This document shows, in pieces, positions 8,095-16,530 of a DNA stretch of 64,000 nt; the first letter of the stretch is position 1, and each line of letters starts with the position of its first letter. Origin of the DNA: AC-43 sp963728855 (lineage in GTDB: Bacteria > Actinomycetota > Actinomycetes > Mycobacteriales > Micromonosporaceae); assembly GCA_963728855.1 (NCBI GenBank), contig CAVSLN010000002.1:248001-312000 (forward strand), in the 5' to 3' direction. Position numbers and translations under genes: made by a program. The notes under the pieces were generated by a model. It made no database searches, was not told the DNA's origin, and was given only the letters and a program-made list of their open reading frames with translations.

Positions 8095-8294
8095 GGCGCC
8101 CTCCTTCGCTCCGATCGCCATCAGTACCAGACCCGCGGCGCGGGCGCGTCCACCGAACGGTCGTCCGGGTGGGTCCCGGTAACGGCGCCCCACTACCTGC
8201 GGCTCTCCTTGCTTGGTAGCGTCTGTCCTGCCGGCTCCCGCCGGCGGTTGCCCCGGCGGCCGGGCCTTCACCTGTGCCGGGCAGGGAGGCGCCG

Positions 8295-8726
8295 ATGAGC
8301 AAGTTCACCGAGACCATCGAGGTCGGTGTACCGGTACGCGCTGCCTACGAGCAGCTCACCGAGTTCGAGAGCTACCCGGAGTTCATGGCCGGCGTCCAGC
8401 AGGTCACCCAGCTGTCTGAGACGGAGACCCACTGGGTGATGAACCTCGACGGCCAGCGGCGCGAGTTCGACGCGCACGTCGTCGAGTGCCGGCCGGACCA
8501 GCGGGTCGCGTGGGAGGCGGCCGGCGGCCTGCTCACCGAGGCCATCACGCTGAAGCGGGTCGGGCTCGACCGTACCCAGGTCATCTGCGAGCTCGACGCC
8601 GACGCGAAGGCCCTGCTGCCCAGCGACGCCCACGCGAAGGACTCGATGAGCCGCCTGCTCAAGGCGGACATGTCGCGGCTCAAGTCCTACCTGGAGCGGC
8701 AGGTCGGGCCGGTACCCGCCATTTGA
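8295..8726 (+). CDS. SRPBCC (START/polyketide cyclase-like) protein
   Basis: A 143-residue helix-grip protein: MSKFTETIEVGVPVRAAYEQ with the TEFESYPEFM motif, then alternating strands (HWVMNLDGQRREFDAHVVEC, QRVAWEAAGG) and a final long helix. Such proteins bind hydrophobic ligands; here the ligand is unknown. ATG at 8295 is preceded by GGGAGG at 5-nt spacing; a longer frame starting 21 bp upstream lacks this. It is divergent from the maleylpyruvate-isomerase family gene and followed by a clear terminator. Confidence 0.8.
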   Translation: MSKFTETIEVGVPVRAAYEQLTEFESYPEFMAGVQQVTQLSETETHWVMNLDGQRREFDAHVVECRPDQRVAWEAAGGLLTEAITLKRVGLDRTQVICELDADAKALLPSDAHAKDSMSRLLKADMSRLKSYLERQVGPVPAI

Positions 8727-8746
8727 CGTCACGCTGTGATGCGCGC

Positions 8747-8770
8747 GGCCCCCGCCACCCGGCGGGGGCC
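8747..8770 (+). terminator. terminator hairpin
   Basis: A 10-bp G/C stem GGCCCCCGCC / GGCGGGGGCC with an ACCC loop, 20 bp downstream of the SRPBCC gene. Confidence 0.75.
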
Positions 8771-8910
8771 GTCGTGCTGTTAACGCCGCCGCGGGCGGCG
8801 AGCGACCGGCGCGCCCTATCCGGAGCTGCCTTCCGGCTCGGCGGCCACCTGCTCACCCGGCGCTACTCACCGGGTGAGTAAATGCACCTCAGATGCGTAT
8901 CGCGAATTCG

Positions 8911-9951
8911 TTACCCCGTCGCCGAGCGGGCGCGCAGCAGGGCGAGGGCGAGGCGGGACCGGGCCTCGGCGGCGTCGAGCGCGAGCCGTACCCGGCCGGG
9001 TAGCCGTACCCCGCGGAGGCTCGCCAGCTCCGGGCGCGGCACGTCCTCCAGGACGCCCCGCCGCGCCTGGTCGTTGGTGACCACGGCGGCCCCGAACCGG
9101 TGCGCCGGTACGACCAGCACGCGCGCCCGGAACCCGCTGCCGTTCCCGTCGTGCCACGCGACCGTCGCGCCGGCGGAGCCCGCCGCCGTCGGCTCCGCCG
9201 GTCCCCCGGCCACCTCCCAGCCCAGGGCGTACCGGCCGCCCCAGAGCTTCGCGTGGTGCGGTGGCCGGGTCGCGGCGGCGAGCAGGTCGGCGCCTTCGCC
9301 GAGCGCGTACTCGGCGAAGGAGAGCAGGTCGCCGACCGTGGACCAGAGCCCGCCGGACGGGAGCCGGCCGGGGGTGTTCGTCACGTCGCGCGGGACACCA
9401 TGGTCGTGGCCGGTCGCCGCGGCACCGATGGGAGTGAAGTCGGTCGATGTCATGCCGGCCGGTTGGAGTACGAGCCGGCGCAGGGCGGCCTCGAAGCCGG
9501 TACCGGTCATCCGGGCGAGCACGTGCCCGGCGAGCCAGTACGCCGGGTTGCCGTACCGCCAGGCGGCGCCGGGCCGGTGTACCTGCCCGGCCGCGCCCAC
9601 CGCGACCGCCGTATCCAGGAGGGAGCCGGCGCCGGCGAGCGAGGTGTGCAGGCCGCTGGTGTGGTCGAGGCACTGCCGGAGCGTGACCTCGGGGGAGGCG
9701 CGCCATTCCGTACGCAGCTCCGGCACCAGCTCCAGCACCGGAGTGTCCACTGTGGACCCGTACGCCGCGCAGGCGCGCAGGATGGCGAAGGAGACCAGCG
9801 ACTTGGTGACGGAGGCGATCCGTACCGCCGTCTGGTCGGTCAGTACGACGGCGGCCACCTCGCGCTCCCCGGCCCGGGACACCCCGGCGACCGCGCCGGG
9901 CGCGCCGTGCCGGGCGACGGCGTCAGTGAGCCGGCCGGCGAGCCCGGCCAT
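8911..9951 (-). CDS. serine hydrolase, beta-lactamase/class C penicillin-binding protein family
   Basis: A 346-residue serine hydrolase. The active-site tetrad appears as ASVTKSLVSF (Ser-x-x-Lys), the second motif as RYGNPAYWLAGHV (Tyr-x-Asn), and a His/Gly pattern near the C-terminus as WHDGNGSGF. There is no signal peptide, so the enzyme is probably cytoplasmic and acts on esters or small peptides rather than on cell wall. ATG at 9951 shares one base with the stop codon of the upstream lipoprotein gene (TGATG), indicating translational coupling. It carries one exact copy of the GTCCANNNTGGAC motif at 9745-9757. Confidence 0.85.
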   Translation of the reverse strand: MAGLAGRLTDAVARHGAPGAVAGVSRAGEREVAAVVLTDQTAVRIASVTKSLVSFAILRACAAYGSTVDTPVLELVPELRTEWRASPEVTLRQCLDHTSGLHTSLAGAGSLLDTAVAVGAAGQVHRPGAAWRYGNPAYWLAGHVLARMTGTGFEAALRRLVLQPAGMTSTDFTPIGAAATGHDHGVPRDVTNTPGRLPSGGLWSTVGDLLSFAEYALGEGADLLAAATRPPHHAKLWGGRYALGWEVAGGPAEPTAAGSAGATVAWHDGNGSGFRARVLVVPAHRFGAAVVTNDQARRGVLEDVPRPELASLRGVRLPGRVRLALDAAEARSRLALALLRARSATG

Positions 9952-11138
9952 CAGCGGTACGCGGCCGCCTGCGCGGCGAGGATCCGCAGCAGGCTGCCCT
10001 GGGCGAGGCCCATGTCGATGCCGTGGTACCCCCAGCCGGGGTTCAGGTTGTGCTGCAGCCACTGGTTCAGCGGCCGGCGGTCGCCCGACCCGGCCGGCCC
10101 GACGGCGAGGTAGTCATAGCTGCCGGCGCTGCGGCACTTCACCGGCAGCGCGTCGGGCAGTACGGCGAACTGCGCGTGGGTTCGGACTCCGGCGTCGCCG
10201 GGCGAGGTGATCGCGTCGACCGTGCCCGTACCGCCGGTCAGCGCGGCCGGGTCCACGCAGAGCAGGTGCTGCCCGGCGCGGGGGGCCTGGGCGAAGAGCG
10301 CGTCCGGGCCCGGCGGCGAGTCGGCCGGGAACGGCTCGTACGCGATGACGCAGCCCACCTGGCCCGCCTTCGTGCACGGCGGGGTTGCCGGGTCGCCGGC
10401 CGGGGCACCGACCGTGCCGGCGAGCACCGAGCCGCCGAGCAGGATCGCCGATACGAGCTGCCGGCGGGTATGGGCACGCGGCTCGATCTCGTCGTGCAGC
10501 AGCCGCTTGAGCATGAAGGTGCCCTGGGAGTCCCCGATCAGCACATAACCCCGTCCCTTGTTGGCCTCGGCGAGGTACGTGCGCCACGCGTCCAGCACGT
10601 CGCGGTAGGCGACATCCGCGGCGGCCTGGTCGTTGTAGGTACCGTTGTTGATGTTGGCGACGCCGACATCGATCGCGTGTACGGTGAGCTGTCGATAGAC
10701 CGGCGCGAATACGCGGCAGACTGACGAGAACGGCGCGGCCTGGGCGTGGACCACCCCGCGGACGTCGTTGTCCACCGACAGATCGGCGTTGATGGAGGAC
10801 TGGCGCGAGGTGGTGGGGTAGACGTAGAAGCAGTCGAAGGCCGGGTCCGTGGTCACGCCGAGGTCCGCGGTGCGCTGGCCGCCGTCGGGGCCGACGACGA
10901 GACCGGTGACCGGGCGGCACGCGTCGCTGTCCTGTAACGGGCTGCATACCCAGTGATCGGTGCCGTGGTAGACCTGGCTGACGTAGCCCGCGTACGGGTC
11001 GGGGCCGTCGCCGGGTTGGGGGGACGCGGACGCGCCCGGCGCCGGTCGGGCCCGGCCGGGAACGGGCGCGGGAGTCGCCGAGCAGCCGCTCAGGATCAGC
11101 ACGGCAGCCACCGCGAGCAACGCGAGCCGGGACGTCAC
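9951..11138 (-). CDS. DUF3089 lipoprotein, alpha/beta-hydrolase fold
   Basis: A 395-residue secreted protein. The N-terminus ends in the lipobox LSGC (residues 16-19), so it is predicted to be lipid-anchored outside the membrane. Features of the DUF3089 family are present: CFYVYPTTSRQSSINADLS, FAPVYRQ and the nucleophile elbow LIGDSQGTFML, with a C-terminal His in the NPGWGYHGIDMGL region. The substrate is unknown, an ester or lipid being likely. It is translationally coupled to the serine hydrolase that follows, so both probably act in one process. Confidence 0.85.
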   Translation of the reverse strand: MTSRLALLAVAAVLILSGCSATPAPVPGRARPAPGASASPQPGDGPDPYAGYVSQVYHGTDHWVCSPLQDSDACRPVTGLVVGPDGGQRTADLGVTTDPAFDCFYVYPTTSRQSSINADLSVDNDVRGVVHAQAAPFSSVCRVFAPVYRQLTVHAIDVGVANINNGTYNDQAAADVAYRDVLDAWRTYLAEANKGRGYVLIGDSQGTFMLKRLLHDEIEPRAHTRRQLVSAILLGGSVLAGTVGAPAGDPATPPCTKAGQVGCVIAYEPFPADSPPGPDALFAQAPRAGQHLLCVDPAALTGGTGTVDAITSPGDAGVRTHAQFAVLPDALPVKCRSAGSYDYLAVGPAGSGDRRPLNQWLQHNLNPGWGYHGIDMGLAQGSLLRILAAQAAAYR

Positions 11139-11256
11139 GGGTGAAGAGTACTCAGCTCCCCCACTGGGTACGGGTGGCGCCCGGCGGCGCCGAGATGTTC
11201 GTCCGCGTCCAGTTCGGCACTCTAACAGTCACGTTTCGATCAGGGCGCAACAGATA

Positions 11257-11287
11257 TTGACAGGAAACCACATCGAGCGTTTCATAT
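11257..11287 (+). promoter_or_regulatory. candidate promoter of the alpha-galactosidase gene
   Basis: TTGACA at 11257-11262 is followed after 19 bp by TCATAT at 11282-11287. The region is AT-rich against its surroundings and lies about 135 bp before the alpha-galactosidase start. Spacing is at the long end, so this is only a candidate. Confidence 0.35.
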
Positions 11288-11317
11288 GTGTTGCCTCGGA
11301 GGCCGAGCGTCCCGCTC

Positions 11318-11347
11318 GTGGGCCGGCACTTGGGTCCGGACCAGCAA
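11318..11347. repeat. 30-bp dispersed repeat, copy 1
   Basis: This repeat begins GTGGGCCGGCACTTGGG, contains the self-complementary GGTCCGGACC and ends in AGCAA. It is identical over 30 bp to 11362-11391, one base longer than the copy inside the debranching-enzyme gene (18585-18613), and related to an inverted copy after ctaD (25725-25753). Confidence 0.85.
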
Positions 11348-11361
11348 GGCAGCGTTTGACA

Positions 11362-11391
11362 GTGGGCCGGCACTTGGGTCCGGACCAGCAA
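11362..11391. repeat. 30-bp dispersed repeat, copy 2
   Basis: Exact duplicate of the copy 44 bp upstream. The pair sits directly before the alpha-galactosidase ribosome-binding site, so it could influence mRNA folding at the start of that gene. Confidence 0.85.
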
Positions 11392-11422
11392 ACCGCGTTC
11401 GACGGAGTCAGAGGAGGGGCCG

Positions 11423-13204
11423 GTGCGTCCACGGCTGAAGCGATTGTCGGTGGTGCTCTCCGCACTGTCGATCGGTGCCGCGGGGGTGGTGGCCGGCTTC
11501 CTCGCCGCGCCTGACGCCCACGCCTCGAACAACGGGCTGTCCAGCACGCCCGCGATGGGGTGGAGCAGTTGGAGCTTCATCCGCCGCAACCCGACCGCCG
11601 CCAACATCATGGCCCAGGCGGACGCGATGAAGAACAGCGGGCTGGCCGCGCACGGATACACGTACGTCAATCTCGACGACTTCTTCATGAAGTGCGACGC
11701 GGGCGGGCCGGTTGTCGACGGCAACGGCCGCTGGGTCGTGGACACCGCGAAGTTCCCGAACGGCATGAAGGCCGTCGCCGACCACGTACACAGCCTCGGC
11801 CTCAAGTTCGGGCTGTACGTCACGCCCGGCATCCCGGCGAACGCGGTCAGCCGGAACACCCCGATCGCGGGTACCAGCTTCCACGGCAAGGACATCGCGG
11901 ACACCAGCAGGACCGAGAAGAACTACAACTGCAAGCACATGTACTACATCGACTACGCCAAGCCCGGCGCCCAGGAGTACGTCAACTCCTTCGCCAACCT
12001 GTACGCCTCGTGGGGCGTGGACTACCTGAAGATCGATGGCGTCGGTGCCGCGGACATCCCGGACGTACAGGCGTGGGACAAGGCGCTGCGGCAGACCGGC
12101 CGGCCGATCGTCTACGCGCTTTCCAACAACCTGCCGATCGCCAGCGCCAACACCTGGAAGCAGCTCGCCAACAGCTGGCGTACCCAGGGCGACGTCGAGT
12201 GCTACTGCGGACCGGGCCCGAACGGCAGCGGGTACCCGCTGACCAACTGGAGCCATATCAGCGGCCGCTTCAACAGCGTGGCGAGTTGGCAGCCGTACGC
12301 CGGACCGGGCAACTGGAACGACTACGACTCCATCGAGATCGGCAGCGGCGACCAGGCGATCCAGACCATCAGCGGGATGAACAAGCAGGACATCCGCCGT
12401 ACCCAGCTGACGCTGTGGGCGATGGCCGGCGCGCCGCTGCTCCTGGGCACCGACCTCACCCTGCTGACCCAGCCGAACCCGCCCGCGGACATCGTGGCCG
12501 ACAAGGCGATGCTGTTCAACGACCGGGTCATCGCGGTGGACCAGGACGGCGTGGCCGCGAAGCGGATCGTCAACAGCGGCGGCGGGCAGGTGTTCAGCAA
12601 GAAGGAGTCCAACGGCTCGTACGTCGTGGCCCTGTTCAACACCAACACCTCCGGCAACCTGACCGTCTCGGTCAACTGGTCGCAGGTCGGGTTCTCCGGC
12701 AGCGGTCAGGTCACCGACCTGTGGTCGGGCAACAGCGGCGGTACGGTCGCCACCAAGTACAGCGCGACGCTGCGGCCCGGCGAGAGCCGGCTCATCCGCG
12801 TGGTACCTGGCGGTGGCGGCGGTGGCGGTTCGACCGTCGAGGCCGAGGCGTCGGGTAACACGGTCGCCGGCGCGGCCCGGATGGCGAGCTGCTCGGCGTG
12901 CTCCGGCGGTACGAAGGTCGGCTTCATCGGCAACGGTTCGGCCAACTTCGTCACCGTCAACGGGGTCACCCCGAGCGCGGCGGGTAGCCGTACGTTGACG
13001 ATCTCGTACCTGTTGAACGGAAGCCGGTCGTTCTTCGTAAGTGTCAACGGCGGGGCAGGTGTCGAGGTACCACTTACCGGTACCAGCTTCTCGACGGTGG
13101 CCACCAAGACGATCACGGTGACTCTGAACGCGGGACCGAACAGCGTCAAGTTCTACAACGACAGCGCGTACGCTCCCGACTTGGATAAGATCTCCGTCAA
13201 TTGA
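11423..13204 (+). CDS. secreted alpha-galactosidase, GH27, with C-terminal carbohydrate-binding module
   Basis: A 593-residue exoenzyme that removes terminal alpha-galactose from plant galacto-oligosaccharides or galactomannan. A twin-basic signal peptide (RPRLKRLSVVLSALSIG) ends near AHA at residues 32-34. The GH27 barrel follows: PAMGWSSWSF, LDDFF, and the nucleophile Asp205 in YLKIDG. A beta-sandwich domain runs to about 460, then a glycine linker, then a CBM35-like domain (470-593) starting VEAEASGNTVAG. The start is GTG at 11423 after GAGGAGG. Terminator at 13217-13251. No sugar regulator is adjacent. Confidence 0.93.
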   Translation: MRPRLKRLSVVLSALSIGAAGVVAGFLAAPDAHASNNGLSSTPAMGWSSWSFIRRNPTAANIMAQADAMKNSGLAAHGYTYVNLDDFFMKCDAGGPVVDGNGRWVVDTAKFPNGMKAVADHVHSLGLKFGLYVTPGIPANAVSRNTPIAGTSFHGKDIADTSRTEKNYNCKHMYYIDYAKPGAQEYVNSFANLYASWGVDYLKIDGVGAADIPDVQAWDKALRQTGRPIVYALSNNLPIASANTWKQLANSWRTQGDVECYCGPGPNGSGYPLTNWSHISGRFNSVASWQPYAGPGNWNDYDSIEIGSGDQAIQTISGMNKQDIRRTQLTLWAMAGAPLLLGTDLTLLTQPNPPADIVADKAMLFNDRVIAVDQDGVAAKRIVNSGGGQVFSKKESNGSYVVALFNTNTSGNLTVSVNWSQVGFSGSGQVTDLWSGNSGGTVATKYSATLRPGESRLIRVVPGGGGGGGSTVEAEASGNTVAGAARMASCSACSGGTKVGFIGNGSANFVTVNGVTPSAAGSRTLTISYLLNGSRSFFVSVNGGAGVEVPLTGTSFSTVATKTITVTLNAGPNSVKFYNDSAYAPDLDKISVN

Positions 13205-13216
13205 CGGAGTCCGTGG

Positions 13217-13251
13217 CTTCGGGGGCCGGCCGGCGGGGCCGGCCCCCGAAG
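13217..13251 (+). terminator. strong terminator hairpin after the alpha-galactosidase
   Basis: A perfect 15-bp stem CTTCGGGGGCCGGCC / GGCCGGCCCCCGAAG with a 5-nt loop begins 13 bp after the stop codon. Confidence 0.85.
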
Positions 13252-13290
13252 TCAACCCATCACTCGGAACGTACGGAGGTCGGCACAGGT

Positions 13291-13887
13291 ATGCAGGTCG
13301 TCGAGGGGGTGCCGGGTACACCGGCCCTCGTGGTCCGGTTCAACAACTCGTGGCTCACGAAGCAGTACATCCCGATCGTCGTACTGCTCGCGACGCTGGG
13401 GCTGCTCGCGTTGCTGGTCGGGCCGGGCCTTCTCGGCTACTCCGTGGCCGGCGGCATCATCGTGTCGGTGCTCGCGCTGGCACTGCTGGGCTTCGCGGCC
13501 CTCGGCACCGTCCGGTACCGGCAGAGCCGGGACACGGTGGTGCTGGCCGCTGACGCCCGCGGCGTGTGGGTCGCGCTGGTACCCGGCCGCCGGCCCCGGA
13601 TCGCCCACCTGCCCTGGCTCGAGGTCACCTCGGTACGGGTGACGAGCTGGGCGGGGCCGGGCGGCCAGCACCTGATGTTCATCTGCTTCGATGCGCCGTC
13701 GGCCGTACGCGAGGCGGTCGCCGACCCGCTCATCGCGGCGGCCACGGTACGGGCGCGAGCCAGCCTCGGTACCCCCTTCGCGCTCTCCGACCGCGGCAAG
13801 GACACCGACCTCGACGCGATGCTGCGCGCGCTGACCCCGCTGGCCCGGGCAGCCGGCGTGGCGGTGGAGCCGGTGCTGCCCCGGTAA
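13291..13887 (+). CDS. membrane protein with two N-terminal transmembrane helices, unknown function
   Basis: A 198-residue protein. Residues about 26-46 and 52-71 form two adjacent hydrophobic helices; the rest (from RQSRDTVVLAADARGVWVAL) reads as a soluble PH-like beta domain, for which RIAHLPWLEVTSVRV is typical of small actinobacterial membrane proteins. ATG at 13291 was chosen because the frame upstream runs back into the terminator of the previous gene. Its function is not known. Confidence 0.65.
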   Translation: MQVVEGVPGTPALVVRFNNSWLTKQYIPIVVLLATLGLLALLVGPGLLGYSVAGGIIVSVLALALLGFAALGTVRYRQSRDTVVLAADARGVWVALVPGRRPRIAHLPWLEVTSVRVTSWAGPGGQHLMFICFDAPSAVREAVADPLIAAATVRARASLGTPFALSDRGKDTDLDAMLRALTPLARAAGVAVEPVLPR

Positions 13888-13901
13888 CGGCGAAGGCCGG
13901 G

Positions 13902-14495
13902 CTACAGGGGGTTGCGGGCGCGCTTGAGCTCGCTGAACTCCGGTACGGCCGACAGCAGCCGGACGGCGTCGAAGAGCTTCTCCGCCCCCTCGCCCTCCGG
14001 GACCGGTACGACGATCGGGCCGAAGAAGCCGGGCGAGGCGCCGACCGCCAGGATCGGGCTGCCGGACTCCTGGCCGACGCTGTCCTGGCCGTCCTCGTGG
14101 CTGTCCCGCAGGAGCTCCTCCATATCCTCGTCGTCGGCCGAGGCGAGCAGGTCGAACGGGAGGTCGGCGGCTTCGAGCGCCTCGGTCAGCAGCGCGTCGT
14201 CGATGTCGCGGCGCTGCTCGTGCGCGCGGGTGCCGATCTCGGTGTAGAGCCGGTCCAGCGCGTCCTGGCCGTACTTCTCGTCGGCCGCGAGCAGGACCCG
14301 CGCGGCCCGCTTGCCGCCGGCCTGCGCCACCCGGAAGCGCATCGGGATGTCGTTGTCCTCGTTGAGGATGGCCAGGCTCATCAGGCGCCAGCCGATGGTC
14401 AGGTTGCGGGCGCTCACGACGGCGCGCAGCCAGCGCGAGGTACGCCAGGTGAAGGGGCAGCTCGGGTCGAACCAGAAGGTGACGTCGTCGCTCAT
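13902..14495 (-). CDS. DsbA-family protein related to mycothiol-dependent nitroreductase Rv2466c
   Basis: A 197-residue thioredoxin-fold protein with the inserted helical domain of the Rv2466c group. It matches that group along its length: VTFWFDPSCPFTWRTSRW, MSLAILNED, a GSPILAVGASPGFFGPI strand before the cis-Pro region, and the C-terminal FSELKRARNPL. Rv2466c has a CPWC active site; here it is CPFT, so only the first Cys remains and a monothiol or mycothiol-coupled mechanism is likely. The ATG at 14495 lies inside the first copy of an 80-bp tandem repeat, which also supplies the ribosome-binding site GAGGAG. Confidence 0.85.
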   Translation of the reverse strand: MSDDVTFWFDPSCPFTWRTSRWLRAVVSARNLTIGWRLMSLAILNEDNDIPMRFRVAQAGGKRAARVLLAADEKYGQDALDRLYTEIGTRAHEQRRDIDDALLTEALEAADLPFDLLASADDEDMEELLRDSHEDGQDSVGQESGSPILAVGASPGFFGPIVVPVPEGEGAEKLFDAVRLLSAVPEFSELKRARNPL

Positions 14496-14660
14496 GCCGG
14501 CTCCTCGCTGCGCTGCGGGCCGGCATGAGGCACCGACGCGCTGAGTTCATGATTCGCTCGCTGACGCTCGCTCATGCCGGCTCCTCGCTGCGCTGCGGGC
14601 CGGCATGAGGCACCGACGCGCTGAGTTCATGATTCGCTCGCTGACGCTCGCTCATGCCGG
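14491..14660. repeat. 80-bp direct tandem repeat (2.1 copies) across a start codon
   Basis: The unit 14491-14570 is repeated exactly at 14571-14650, and the first 10 bp recur at 14651-14660. Each unit contains, on the minus strand, GAGGAG-CCGGC-ATG, that is, the ribosome-binding site and start codon of the DsbA-like gene. Upstream units therefore offer alternative starts. It fills the whole space between glgB and the DsbA-like gene. Confidence 0.95.
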
Positions 14661-14664
14661 GAAG

Positions 14665-16530
14665 TCAACCAGACGCGGGAGCGAACCACACCGCCGCGTA
14701 CGGGCCGACGTTGACGGTCGCCGTCGGGCTCGCCTCGATGGCGCCGAGGTTGCCCACGCCCGAGCCGCCGTAGTGGGTGGCGTCGGTGTTGACCAGCTCC
14801 TGCCACATACCGGCGAGGGGCAGGCGCAGCTCGTACCCGTGGTGCGCGACGCCGGAGAAGTTGACGACGCAGGCGACCACCGAGCCGTCGCTACCCCAGC
14901 GCAGGTACGCCAGCAGGTTGGCCCACGAGTCGGAGGCGAGCCACTGCAACCCCTTCGGGTCGGTGTCCTGGGTCCACAGCGCCGGCCGTTGCCGGTACGT
15001 CCGGTTCAGGTCGGCGAGCAGCTGCCGTACCCCGGCCGCGCCCGGGTCGTGCAGGCCGGACCAGTCCAGCCCCCACGCCTCGTCCCACTCCGACTCCTGC
15101 GCCAGCTCGGCGCCCATGAACAGCAGCTGCTTGCCCGGGAAGCACCACTGGTAGGCGAGCAGGCCGCGCAGCCCGGCCAGCCGCTGCCAGCGGTCGCCGG
15201 GCAGCCGCGACATCAGCGAGCCCTTGCCGTGCACCACCTCGTCGTGGGAGAGCGGCAGGAGGAACTGCTCGGAGAAGGCGTACAAGGCCGGCAGGGTCAG
15301 CTCGTCGTGGTGGTACCGGCGGTGGATCGGCTGCTCCTTCGCGTACTCCAAGGTGTCGTGCATCCAGCCGAGGTTCCACTTGAGCCCGAAGCCGAGCCCG
15401 CCCCAGTCGACCGGCTGGGAGACCCCGGGCCACGCGGTCGACTCCTCCGCGATCACCACGGCGCCCGGGAAGCGGCCGTACACGGTGGCCGTCAGCTCGC
15501 GCAGGAACGAGATGGCTTCGAGATGTTCGTTGCCCCCGAAGGTGTTCGGGGTCCACTGCCCGGCCTCGCGCGAGTAGTCGAGGTAGAGCATCGAGGCGAC
15601 GGCGTCGACGCGCAGCCCGTCGACGTGGAACTCCTCCAGCCAAAAGAGCGCGCCCGCGAGCAGGAAGTTACGGACCTCGCGGCGGCCGTAGTCGAAGACC
15701 AGGGTGCCCCAGTCGGGGTGCTCCCCGCGGTGCGGGTCGGAGTACTCGTACAGGCAGGTGCCGTCGAAGCGGGCCAGGGCCCAGTCGTCGCGCGGGAAGT
15801 GCGCCGGTACCCAGTCGAGCAGGACGCCGATCCCGGCCTGGTGCAGCCGGTCGACGAGGTACCGGAAGTCGTCGGGCGTACCGAGGCGGGCGGTCGGCGC
15901 GTAGAAGCCGGTGACCTGGTAGCCCCACGACGGGCCGAACGGGTGCTCCATCACCGGCATGAGCTCGACGTGGGTGAAGCCGAGCGCCCGTACGTGGTCG
16001 ACGAGCTGGTCCGCGAGGTCCACATAGGACAGTCCCGGGCGCCACGAGCCCAGGTGCACCTCGTAGACGGACATCGGGCGGGCGTGGTGGTCGGTGTGCC
16101 CGGCGCGCTGGGCCAGCCAGGCGTCGTCGCGCCAGTGGTAGCCGGAGGCGTAGACGACCGAGGCGGTACGGGGCGGGCACTCGGTCGCCTGCGCCATCGG
16201 GTCGGCCTTCTGCCGCCACACCCCGTCGGCGCCGAGCAGCCGATACTTGTAGCGGTGGCCGGGGCGGGCGCCGGGGGCGTACCCGTGCCAGGTGCCGCTG
16301 GGGCCCTGGGAACGCAGCTCGACGCCGCCGTACAGGTCCCAGCCGGTGAAGTCGCCGTCGACGAAGACCTTCTGCGCGCCCGGCGCCCAGACCGCGAACG
16401 CGGTGCCGTACTCGTCGGGGTGGGCGCCGAGCACGTTCCAGAGGTGCTGGTGCCGGCCCTCCGTGATGAGGTGCAGGTCGAGGTCGGGGATGCCGTGGGT
16501 CAGTACGGGCGCGCTCATCGAGGCGCTCAT
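14665..16530 (-). CDS. glgB: 1,4-alpha-glucan branching enzyme
   Basis: Cuts an alpha-1,4 glucan and reattaches the end as an alpha-1,6 branch. The 621-residue protein has a CBM48 domain (about 27-120, WNVLGAHPDEYGTAFAVWAP) and a GH13 barrel with Asp309 nucleophile in DGLRVDAV, the acid/base Glu in VIAEESTAW (361-363 region) and Asp430 in LSHDEVVHGKGS. It is about 110 residues shorter than M. tuberculosis GlgB because the extra N-terminal domain is absent. The start overlaps the upstream GT4 stop as ATGA, so the two are coupled. The 3' end abuts an 80-bp tandem repeat and no terminator is visible. Confidence 0.95.
   Translation of the reverse strand: MSASMSAPVLTHGIPDLDLHLITEGRHQHLWNVLGAHPDEYGTAFAVWAPGAQKVFVDGDFTGWDLYGGVELRSQGPSGTWHGYAPGARPGHRYKYRLLGADGVWRQKADPMAQATECPPRTASVVYASGYHWRDDAWLAQRAGHTDHHARPMSVYEVHLGSWRPGLSYVDLADQLVDHVRALGFTHVELMPVMEHPFGPSWGYQVTGFYAPTARLGTPDDFRYLVDRLHQAGIGVLLDWVPAHFPRDDWALARFDGTCLYEYSDPHRGEHPDWGTLVFDYGRREVRNFLLAGALFWLEEFHVDGLRVDAVASMLYLDYSREAGQWTPNTFGGNEHLEAISFLRELTATVYGRFPGAVVIAEESTAWPGVSQPVDWGGLGFGLKWNLGWMHDTLEYAKEQPIHRRYHHDELTLPALYAFSEQFLLPLSHDEVVHGKGSLMSRLPGDRWQRLAGLRGLLAYQWCFPGKQLLFMGAELAQESEWDEAWGLDWSGLHDPGAAGVRQLLADLNRTYRQRPALWTQDTDPKGLQWLASDSWANLLAYLRWGSDGSVVACVVNFSGVAHHGYELRLPLAGMWQELVNTDATHYGGSGVGNLGAIEASPTATVNVGPYAAVWFAPASG

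Noticed and set aside
11408..13321. A 637-codon minus-strand open frame over the alpha-galactosidase
   Set aside because: Shadow of the GH27 gene, which has signal peptide, catalytic residues and binding module in order.
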